DNA of 13,972 nt, taken from JBEGQX01 sp041180805. Its GTDB lineage: Bacteria; Planctomycetota; Planctomycetia; Gemmatales; Gemmataceae. Shown piece after piece: positions 8,201-13,972 of this stretch. The stretch is from NCBI GenBank assembly GCA_041180805.1, contig JBEGQX010000207.1, positions 1 to 13,972 of the forward strand. Direction: 5' to 3'. The position numbers were made by a program, and so were the translations under genes. Each line of letters starts with the position of its first letter. Positions within the stretch are counted from its first letter, which is position 1. The notes under the pieces were generated by a model, which ran no database searches, was not told the origin of the DNA, and saw nothing but the letters and a program-made list of their open reading frames with translations.

Positions 8201-9328
8201 ATGAAGAGCGTAGGGTTGGTTGGCTGGCGTGGCATGGTTGGTTCGGTCTTGATGCAACGCATGGTTGAGGAAAAAGACTTCGAAAAGATTGAACCTATCT
8301 ACTTTTCCACCTCTGCGGCTGGTGGGGATTCCCCGATTCTTGGTGGGAAGAAAGCGCCATCCTTGAAAAACGCCACCGACTTGGAATCCCTTAAATCGCT
8401 GGACATCATTATCTCGTGCCAGGGTGGTGATTACACCAAGGAGGTGTTTCCCAAATTGCGTGGCGCGGGTTGGAATGGCCATTGGATTGATGCGGCTTCC
8501 ACGCTGCGTATGGCGGACGACGCGGTTATTATTCTGGACCCTGTTAATCGGCCTGTGATTGATGCCGCACTTTCCAGGGGAAAGAAAAACTGGATCGGTG
8601 GTAACTGCACGGTTTCACTGATGCTGATGGGTATGGCAGGTCTGTTTCGCGCCGGGTTGGTGGAGTGGGTGAGCGCCATGACATATCAGGCGGCATCTGG
8701 TGCGGGCGCACAAAATATGCGCGAGTTGATTGGGCAGATGGGCTTCCTGCACGACATTGTAAAACGGGAACTGTTGGACCCCGCTTCCGCCATTCTGGAT
8801 ATTGATAGAAAAGTGGCGGGTGCACTTCGAAGCGCGGATTTCCCCACGAAAAACTTCCGTGGTGTTCCCCTGGCGGGTAGTCTTATTCCATGGATTGACG
8901 TCGCCTGGGAGCATGGCCAATCCAAGGAGGAATGGAAGGGCGGGGCGGAATGCAACAAAATCCTTGGGCTTCCCGCTTTTCGTTCGTCAGGTTCGATCCC
9001 GATTGATGGAATTTGCGTCCGCATAAGCGCCATGCGCTGCCATTCTCAGGGCTTGACCATAAAGCTTAAAAAAGATGTTCCCATGGATGAAATCACCAGC
9101 CTTATTGCGGGTGGAAATTCGTGGGTGAAGGTTGTTCCTAATGATAGGGAAATATCAGAAAAAGAGCTGACCCCCGCCGCGGTAACGGGAACACTTCAGG
9201 TTCCAGTGGGCAGACTGCACAAGCTTGCCATGGGGCCGGAATTTCTGGGCGCATTCACCGTGGGTGACCAACTTCTTTGGGGAGCGGCGGAACCACTGCG
9301 CCGAATGCTTCGAATTCTTGTGGATTAG
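8201..9328 (+). CDS. asd: aspartate-semialdehyde dehydrogenase
   Basis: It reduces L-aspartyl-4-phosphate to aspartate-4-semialdehyde with NADPH, the branch-point step to lysine/diaminopimelate, threonine and methionine, in the cytoplasm. The 375-residue product follows the E. coli type (367 residues) almost block by block: the NADP-binding VGLVGWRGMVGS at the N-terminus, DIIISCQGGDYTKEVFPKLR, WIDAASTLRM, the catalytic Cys in GGNCTVSLMLM (C136, equivalent to E. coli C135), TYQAASGAGAQNMREL, and the catalytic His in RCHSQGLTIKLKKDV (H281). All key residues are present. The ATG at 8201 is the only good N-terminus because the dinucleotide motif begins at once; its Shine-Dalgarno is weak. The 78-base gap after the DUF1501 gene has no strong terminator. 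Its stop codon overlaps that of the convergent metallopeptidase gene. Confidence 0.97.
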   Translation: MKSVGLVGWRGMVGSVLMQRMVEEKDFEKIEPIYFSTSAAGGDSPILGGKKAPSLKNATDLESLKSLDIIISCQGGDYTKEVFPKLRGAGWNGHWIDAASTLRMADDAVIILDPVNRPVIDAALSRGKKNWIGGNCTVSLMLMGMAGLFRAGLVEWVSAMTYQAASGAGAQNMRELIGQMGFLHDIVKRELLDPASAILDIDRKVAGALRSADFPTKNFRGVPLAGSLIPWIDVAWEHGQSKEEWKGGAECNKILGLPAFRSSGSIPIDGICVRISAMRCHSQGLTIKLKKDVPMDEITSLIAGGNSWVKVVPNDREISEKELTPAAVTGTLQVPVGRLHKLAMGPEFLGAFTVGDQLLWGAAEPLRRMLRILVD

Positions 9329-11121
9329 TTATTGGGTATCCAGCGGCGTAAGATGGCGGCAGCTTCCTGCGTGGCGATGGTGCCGGGAAATTGCTTTTCC
9401 ATTTGCCGGATCGCATCTTGAAGCTGGGCCAGTACTACTCGGTTGGCCTGCTGAAAAGAAGGCTGAAACGGATCAAAGGCATCTTCTTTTCCATTGAGTG
9501 ATGAGTCTATTTTTCGAACGATTTCCAGCCTTGTGCGGGCCGATTTTTCCCTAGCTACATCCTTGTTTTGGGCAAGCTTCCCAACCTGGGTAGATGCTTT
9601 TGTGGCAATACTTGTCCCCTTGTAGGTTGTGGAAAGCTTTTCCAATTCAATAAATGCAACCACAGGTTCTGAATTCATTCTGCCAATTGCGTCATCCAAT
9701 CGTAGTTGTGCTTTTTCAGTCAACATGGTTATCAGTTTTTTTGCCTGTTCGGAAACTTGTTTGGAAGGGTTGCTGGTGTAGGGAATGGCTTTGTTAATCA
9801 CCTGTATTGGCGGTGTGCCCTGTTCCAACAAATCCAACAGGGACTGAATATTGGAAGAGGTATCTGGTTCTTCCCAGCGGCCAGCAAGATGATTGCCAAG
9901 AAGCCAGCGAACAATTTTTTCAGTACCAGAGGCTTCACCCCGAAACACACATTTGCCGTTGGTATCGTATACGAGCGCATGAGGCAGGAAAAACTTTTCA
10001 GTCATCTTGAAATTGAATTCGCTATTGTTGAAAAGAGGCAAACTGAGAAGGCGTTTTTGCCAATCTTTGGCCAAAGCTGCCTCTTCTGAACCGGGCAAAC
10101 CATTTACCAGTGCAACAAGCCCAAAATCCTCAAGTTCTTTCCACCAAGTTTCCACACGTGATAGTGCACCAAGATATTCATCTCTGCCCGGTCGATGCAA
10201 AATGGCAATGACCACCTTTCCCTGCAGATTAGCTTTCTGCAACTTTTTTCCTGCAATCTGGTTGCCAAGTTCAATTTCCTGGACACTCATATCCAAGTTG
10301 AATTCAGAGGAAGATGGAATGGGAGATGTTTTGGTGCTTTTCTTGTTCGCAACCTGCTTGCTCGCCTTTCCCCAGATGTTTTCCATAAGGCTATAGCCTA
10401 ATTTGTCGTGCTTTTTCAGGTCTTCACGGTCGTGGGGAAAATAATCAATCCGATTGAAATAGGCACAGGTAAGCTCGGCAAAATATTCTGCATCATTGGT
10501 GGCGGCGTAACTGCTTCGGTCGTACAGTTTGCGTTCCATGGCCTGTTTGAAAGCCTGCTTGATGGATGGATTGTCATAGGTAAACAACTGGTGATGGACG
10601 GCATGGGCCATTTCATGCAAAAGTACACAACGCCTGGAATCAGTTTTGGGTTGATGTTCCCTGGTAAGGGAAACCATGCGTAATATGACTACCGAGTTCG
10701 CTTTGAGGGGGTTAAGACCCGAACGAAGCATGGAACTTTGATGGCCCCCATAATAAACCGCCAGTGCTGTTCCCGTTCTGCCATTACCCATGGCTTCGCG
10801 ATCATCCCATTCAACCCAAATGGGAATTTTCCTTAGCTCGTTGAGTGGCTTATTGGCAAAGAAAGAACTGATCATTTTCAGTTCCAATTCCAGAACTTCC
10901 ATGGGTTTGCGTTCAAAATCGCTGGAATTTGCCTGGTTAAGCACATCTTGGTGAACCAGAAGGGTGAAGCCTTCGATGTTGAACTTTTTATATCCGGGAA
11001 TGGAATCCAACTTTTGACCGGCCTTGGAAGCCTTCGTGGATTTTTCCTGCTGCCCCAGGGTTGGTATTGCCAAGCCCAAAAGCAAAGATCCAAGGATGAG
11101 CAAGCGCATCAGTTGTTGCAT
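9325..11121 (-). CDS. secreted zinc metallopeptidase (lethal-factor-like active site) with thioredoxin-like domain
   Basis: The product is 598 residues. A signal peptide covers about residues 1-24 (MRLLILGSLLLGLAIPTLG). The zinc motif is H169-EMA-H173 in LLHEMAHAVHH; a second block, SYAATNDAEYFAELTCAYF, supplies E212 as likely third ligand, Y205 as likely transition-state Tyr, and E216. From memory this matches the anthrax lethal factor block SYGRTNEAEFFAEAF (Y728, E735), which puts it with the ATLF-type gluzincins. Residues about 285-410 look like a thioredoxin/TlpA fold (NLQGKVVIAILHRPG, then FLPHALVYDTNGKCVFRGE) but the CxxC site is absent. The rest is helical. Substrate is unknown. The start at 11121 has GGTGG 10 bases upstream; Met5 is an alternative. 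It follows the fluoride channel gene by 18 bases, so they are probably cotranscribed. Its stop overlaps the asd stop. Confidence 0.8.
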   Translation of the reverse strand: MQQLMRLLILGSLLLGLAIPTLGQQEKSTKASKAGQKLDSIPGYKKFNIEGFTLLVHQDVLNQANSSDFERKPMEVLELELKMISSFFANKPLNELRKIPIWVEWDDREAMGNGRTGTALAVYYGGHQSSMLRSGLNPLKANSVVILRMVSLTREHQPKTDSRRCVLLHEMAHAVHHQLFTYDNPSIKQAFKQAMERKLYDRSSYAATNDAEYFAELTCAYFNRIDYFPHDREDLKKHDKLGYSLMENIWGKASKQVANKKSTKTSPIPSSSEFNLDMSVQEIELGNQIAGKKLQKANLQGKVVIAILHRPGRDEYLGALSRVETWWKELEDFGLVALVNGLPGSEEAALAKDWQKRLLSLPLFNNSEFNFKMTEKFFLPHALVYDTNGKCVFRGEASGTEKIVRWLLGNHLAGRWEEPDTSSNIQSLLDLLEQGTPPIQVINKAIPYTSNPSKQVSEQAKKLITMLTEKAQLRLDDAIGRMNSEPVVAFIELEKLSTTYKGTSIATKASTQVGKLAQNKDVAREKSARTRLEIVRKIDSSLNGKEDAFDPFQPSFQQANRVVLAQLQDAIRQMEKQFPGTIATQEAAAILRRWIPNN

Positions 11122-11139
11122 CAGCGGCTTTCCACCATT

Positions 11140-11538
11140 CTAAGGATGTGGTGAGAAGGTCTTGGTTCCAAGAATACCAAGCCAGGTTCCGAACAGGCAG
11201 AGTATCGCGCTAGTCAAAATATAAGCCATAGCACTAGTGGTATGTCCTGCTTTCAAAAGGTTAAACCATTCCAGGCTAAACGTGGAAAAAGTGGTAAACC
11301 CTCCGCAAAAACCTGTTCCCAGAAGAAGGTAAAGTTCTTGGCGAATGGGAGAAGTCTGGCGTTCGATGTATAACTCGGCAAATATTCCCAAGAGAAAAGA
11401 ACCAATAATGTTAATAATCAGCGTAGACCATGGAAAACCATCCGCCCAGGGTTGTGAATTAACGCCCTTACCCAGTAAAAAGCGGCCCACACCACCCACC
11501 GCGCATCCCAGTGCCACTAAAAAGATCTGCAAAGCCAT
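11140..11538 (-). CDS. crcB: fluoride ion channel FluC/CrcB
   Basis: A 132-residue inner-membrane protein with four hydrophobic segments, the usual size for the family. Dual-topology Fluc dimers export fluoride passively and protect the cell from it. Family motifs are all visible: GGVGRF (residues 15-20), NIIGSFLLG with the pore Asn (N43), and GFCGGFTTFSTFSLE (76-90), which holds the phenylalanine box (F81, F84) and the Thr residues near the central sodium site. The start ATG at 11538 has AGGA 8 bases upstream. Only one copy is seen, as for homodimeric channels. The 104-base leader between this gene and the upstream phosphatase gene shows no recognisable fluoride riboswitch. The metallopeptidase gene follows 18 bases downstream. 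Confidence 0.95.
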   Translation of the reverse strand: MALQIFLVALGCAVGGVGRFLLGKGVNSQPWADGFPWSTLIINIIGSFLLGIFAELYIERQTSPIRQELYLLLGTGFCGGFTTFSTFSLEWFNLLKAGHTTSAMAYILTSAILCLFGTWLGILGTKTFSPHP

Positions 11539-11590
11539 CTTGGAATTCCTGAACTTCTATCAAAACCACCAAGTGAACCCAGTTTCTATT

Positions 11591-11603
11591 GCACAATAAA
11601 GAT
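11591..11603. repeat. 13-base intergenic repeat, copy 2 (upstream of crcB)
   Basis: GCACAATAAAGAT, identical to 8136-8148, lies in the 104-base gap between the phosphatase and crcB genes. Here the flanking genes run leftward, so relative to crcB the repeat is inverted compared with the copy upstream of asd. No other structure in this gap convinced me. Confidence 0.4.
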
Positions 11604-11642
11604 CGGCTGCTTGCAAAGAGAATCAGTTCGATGGAAGCCTTT

Positions 11643-12248
11643 CTATTTTCCCACACCTGGCCCCGCCGGCAAATTACCACAATTCCATATCACTTTGTTG
11701 GCATGTTCCCAGCCCAGGACGGTAACGCTACCAGCCCTTAGGGCAAAGTTTTTACCCTGAATGGCTGGAAGACCCAACCAGGTGGCGATTATGAACCTGG
11801 AGAAATGACCGTGGGAGAATAAGGCTATGTGCCCTTCCAGTTGGGAGCATTTTTCCAAAAGAAGCTTGGCACGCTCATGCACCTGTTCCAGGGTTTCCCC
11901 CTTAGGGCATCCATCACGCCAAATATCCCAATTGGGTTTCAGCTTTTGGATTTCATCAGTTTTCAAGCCCTCGTATGATCCATAATCCCACTCCAGCAAT
12001 AGTGGTTCAGGTTGAACCTGACCTTCCAACCCTGCAAGTTTGGCGGTTGTCATTGCCCTGCTAAGTGGACTTGAGAGAACCGTTGAAAATTGGATGCCTG
12101 TAAGCCAGGGTTTAAGTTCACTGGCGGCTTTTTCTCCCTTCGAGGTTAACGGAATATCGCTTCTTCCTGTATGCTGCCCACTCAGGCTCCACGCCGTTTC
12201 AGCATGACGCATGACCCAGATTTGCTGGCGGGTTTCGTGCTGGCTCAA
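11643..12248 (-). CDS. histidine phosphatase, sedoheptulose-bisphosphatase (SHB17)-like
   Basis: A 201-residue cytoplasmic enzyme of the phosphoglycerate-mutase/histidine-phosphatase superfamily. The phospho-accepting His is in VMRHAET (R14, H15 with the chosen start); SSPLSRAMTTA carries the phosphate-binding Arg; LEWDYGSYEG holds the general-acid Glu; and FSHGHFSRF carries the second catalytic His. The blocks WSLSGQHTGRSDIPLT, EWDYGSYEG and WDIWRDGCPKGET closely recall yeast Shb17, a sedoheptulose-1,7-bisphosphatase, so a sugar bisphosphate is the best substrate guess; this rests on memory of that sequence. The start is taken as TTG at 12248 because AAGGAG (12262-12257) lies 8 bases upstream. 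The in-frame ATG at 12266 would add six residues and has no Shine-Dalgarno. It is divergent from the VOC gene and lies 104 bases upstream of crcB. Confidence 0.85.
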   Translation of the reverse strand: MSQHETRQQIWVMRHAETAWSLSGQHTGRSDIPLTSKGEKAASELKPWLTGIQFSTVLSSPLSRAMTTAKLAGLEGQVQPEPLLLEWDYGSYEGLKTDEIQKLKPNWDIWRDGCPKGETLEQVHERAKLLLEKCSQLEGHIALFSHGHFSRFIIATWLGLPAIQGKNFALRAGSVTVLGWEHANKVIWNCGNLPAGPGVGK

Positions 12249-12256
12249 AATTATTT

Positions 12257-12262
12257 CTCCTT
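12257..12262 (-). promoter_or_regulatory. Shine-Dalgarno AAGGAG inside the longest frame, implying a TTG start
   Basis: On the minus strand AAGGAG begins one base after the in-frame ATG (12266-12264) and is followed by 8 bases and TTG (12248). A strong site placed here serves the TTG (or ATT at 12251), not the ATG. Confidence 0.65.
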
Positions 12263-12361
12263 GCATAGTCTGGTTTTATTTTATCTTTTACACATAACAT
12301 CTTACAGAATAAGTCCGGATAAGATTTTGCGGCTAATACTCACTTAAACTCAGGTATTCCC

Positions 12362-12366
12362 GGGAG
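12362..12366 (+). promoter_or_regulatory. Shine-Dalgarno of the VOC gene
   Basis: GGGAG at 12362-12366 is 7 bases before ATG at 12374, which fixes this start. The rest of the divergent region 12267-12361 is AT-rich and probably holds both promoters, but no -35/-10 pair with correct spacing stands out. Confidence 0.7.
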
Positions 12367-12373
12367 ATAGAAA

Positions 12374-12748
12374 ATGTTGTTAAGCAACCCTGTGGGTTGG
12401 TTTGAAATTTATGTGCAGAACATGGAGCGCGCCAGGGCCTTTTATGAAGCTGTATTTCAGATCAAATTTCAAAAGCTGGATCTTGCCGGGATAGAAATCT
12501 GGAGCTTTCCCATGGAGTACGGCAAGATGGGTGCAAGCGGTGCACTGGTGAAAAAGGAAGGCTGCCAGTCAGGTTTCAAGGGGACCATGGTTTACTTCAG
12601 TTCGGAAGATTGCGCCACGGAAGCTGGCAGGGTCGAAGCGGCAGGTGGCCACATTGAAAAACCCAAGTACTCCATCTTTCCATTTGGTTTTATCACTCAT
12701 GTTGTGGATACCGAGGGAAACATGATCGGCATCCATTCGCCCAAATAG
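12374..12748 (+). CDS. VOC (glyoxalase/bleomycin-resistance fold) protein
   Basis: A 124-residue single-module protein of the vicinal-oxygen-chelate superfamily. It opens with VGWFEIYVQNMERARAFYEA, the usual first beta strand and helix of this fold, with a Glu (E12) at a common metal-ligand position. The second beta-alpha unit begins near GTMVYFSSEDCATEAGRVEAAGG, and the protein ends with the typical VVDTEGNMIGIHSPK, where Asp/Glu/His residues could bind metal. Such small proteins include lyases, dioxygenase-like enzymes and binding proteins; nothing here selects one. No signal peptide. A clear Shine-Dalgarno fixes the start. It runs divergently from the phosphatase gene and convergently, with a 16-base gap, into the last gene. 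Confidence 0.88.
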   Translation: MLLSNPVGWFEIYVQNMERARAFYEAVFQIKFQKLDLAGIEIWSFPMEYGKMGASGALVKKEGCQSGFKGTMVYFSSEDCATEAGRVEAAGGHIEKPKYSIFPFGFITHVVDTEGNMIGIHSPK

Positions 12749-12764
12749 TTCTTATGGTTGGGTT

Positions 12765-13972
12765 TTAATTCAAGAGTTCCAGTTCATAGATCAGGGTGTT
12801 TTGTTGTGTGGGAGCCTCGTTTTCGGGGGTTGGGCCAGTGAGGATAATTTTGTTGCCATCTTTTTTCCATTGAAAAGGTTTGCCAGTAAAAGGATCCTGT
12901 GGCACCGGTACCAGGGTGATTTTTTCCATCGATTCCGGCCAATGCTTATCTCTGGCAGCCTGAAGGCGTATTGCCTCCACGGTTCTTAGCATGGCTATCC
13001 TGCGCTCAAACCTTGGACTGGCTTGCATGACATTTTTGTAAGCAGGAACCACAAGGGCAGAAAAAGATTTGAATGGCAATGGCGATGAAATGGATGGTTT
13101 TGGTTTATCCACGGATGCCTCTGCCTTGGCAATTTCTGCACGCGATTCATGGTAGGGAATGTAATTCCACTTCACCATGTTTTGGCAAACTTTGTCATAA
13201 TAAAGAACTTCACCCATCAGAACGACTTGAAGAGGCGGAATATTTTTCAGGGTTTCTTCATTGAAACCATGATCAAAAAGTAGTTTTTTTGCCTCAACAA
13301 GATTTGCCAGCATGGCAGTCTGAAGCACTGTGTCAGCAAAGGGTTTCAGTAAAGGTTTTTTGGAATCCGGAGCCGGGTTGCCATTACTCTGCATTAAATC
13401 CATGGTTAACTTCAACATTTTTTCCAGTTCATCATTTGACAATGCTCTGATTTTTCCGGAATAAAGCATCTCTCTGAAACCGGGAAAAAGATGATCCATC
13501 ATGATGCCTTCACCGCCCACACAGTTCCGAAAATCAACCAGAGGTCTAGGCATGGAAGTCAATGCCCAATACAGGTTGGGGGATTTTTCCTGCTGGATGA
13601 TTTCATCCAGCCGGGGCAGCATGATGGAACCAGAAGCAATCGCTACCAAACCTTGAATCAGGGTTGGGCCAGTTCCCAAATGATGAGAAAGTGTCAAGCC
13701 TGCTTTGGCATCTTCCAAGGCTTTTTCGATGTTTCCCTTTTTTAGTTGCAGCCGGCAATCAACGGCAAGGGCTCGAGAAATATGCCGCATTGTCTGCAAG
13801 TCTGGAAGCAGCATATTGAAACCATCCCTGCGTAATTTGGCGTACATATCCCAATCGCAGTAAGATTTTCGAGTGGCTTCGTGGATTTGTTCCAACATCC
13901 CCGAGGAGATTCGAATTTTACTCTCATCAAGTTCAGACAGGGGGCCGTTAAGCCATTTGTCCTGATTTTCGG
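12765..13972 (-). CDS. planctomycete protein of unknown function, 5' end missing
   Basis: Partial gene: the reading frame stays open to the right edge, so the start is outside the window. At least 401 residues are present. The first visible in-frame ATG (13898) has no Shine-Dalgarno, and the 24 codons before it read as plausible protein (KWLNGPLSELDESK), so it is internal. Visible features are EATRKSYCDWDMY, a helical TPR-like region (residues around DCRLQLKKGNIEKALEDAKA, then HHLGTGPTLIQGLVAIA), a long helical middle, and a C-terminus with WPESMEKITLVPVPQDPFTG. This layout recalls hypothetical proteins common in planctomycetes, often with an N-terminal membrane anchor, which would be in the missing part. 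I see no catalytic motif. It ends 16 bases from the convergent VOC gene. Confidence 0.85.
   Translation of the reverse strand, partial: ENQDKWLNGPLSELDESKIRISSGMLEQIHEATRKSYCDWDMYAKLRRDGFNMLLPDLQTMRHISRALAVDCRLQLKKGNIEKALEDAKAGLTLSHHLGTGPTLIQGLVAIASGSIMLPRLDEIIQQEKSPNLYWALTSMPRPLVDFRNCVGGEGIMMDHLFPGFREMLYSGKIRALSNDELEKMLKLTMDLMQSNGNPAPDSKKPLLKPFADTVLQTAMLANLVEAKKLLFDHGFNEETLKNIPPLQVVLMGEVLYYDKVCQNMVKWNYIPYHESRAEIAKAEASVDKPKPSISSPLPFKSFSALVVPAYKNVMQASPRFERRIAMLRTVEAIRLQAARDKHWPESMEKITLVPVPQDPFTGKPFQWKKDGNKIILTGPTPENEAPTQQNTLIYELELLN

Noticed and set aside
11539..11642. Possible fluoride riboswitch in front of crcB
   Set aside because: I looked for the GGnGAUGG start, the pseudoknot partners and the UGAUG-type 3' element on the minus strand and could not find a consistent set.
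12302..12339. TTACAG with TAAGAT or TAATAC as promoter of the VOC gene
   Set aside because: Spacings are about 12 and 26 bases, outside the working range of 16-18.
1..13972. Mobile elements, CRISPR arrays, tRNA/rRNA genes, defence system
   Set aside because: No transposase or integrase frame, no regularly spaced repeats, no cloverleaf or rRNA-like segment, and no nuclease, toxin-antitoxin or restriction motif was found on either strand.

Overview
The window reads as ordinary chromosome of a planctomycete, of moderate GC (roughly half by eye). Three things point there: a BBP7-type outer-membrane barrel protein, a diheme protein with the PSCyt1-DUF1549-DUF1553 architecture directly coupled to a DUF1501 protein, and a C-terminal DPFTGKPF-type protein of a kind I associate with planctomycetes. 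I cannot name a genus. I see no tRNA, rRNA, CRISPR array, insertion sequence, phage gene or attachment site. Genes are packed densely; no gap between genes exceeds about 150 bases.

Layout, left to right. (1) 34-1299 (+): secreted BBP7 beta-barrel protein. (2) 1311-2921 (-): cytoplasmic HEAT-repeat protein, convergent with the first gene. (3) 3039-3917 (-): class I SAM-dependent methyltransferase, separated from the HEAT gene by a clear hairpin terminator. (4) 4068-6668 and 6665-8122 (+): the diheme DUF1549/DUF1553 protein and the Tat-type DUF1501 protein, joined by an ATGA stop/start overlap. (5) 8201-9328 (+): aspartate-semialdehyde dehydrogenase (asd), the most secure metabolic assignment; it makes the precursor of diaminopimelate/lysine and threonine/methionine. 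(6) A leftward set: a histidine phosphatase resembling sedoheptulose-bisphosphatase (11643-12248), a FluC/CrcB fluoride channel (11140-11538), and a secreted zinc metallopeptidase with a thioredoxin-like domain (9325-11121). The last two are 18 bases apart and probably share a transcript. (7) 12374-12748 (+): a small VOC/glyoxalase-fold protein. (8) 12765-13972 (-): a planctomycete protein of unknown function whose start lies beyond the right edge.

The window does not show one multi-gene novel system. The most notable item is the metallopeptidase: its HEMAH motif and a second segment (Y205, N209, E212, E216) line up with the active site of anthrax lethal factor as I remember it, and it is followed by a thioredoxin-fold domain without the redox cysteines. 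Other items are the SHB17-like phosphatase, a perfect inverted repeat pressed against the methyltransferase start, a 13-base exact repeat shared by two intergenic regions, three tight or overlapping convergent gene ends without terminators, and several start codons that Shine-Dalgarno sequences move away from the longest reading frame.
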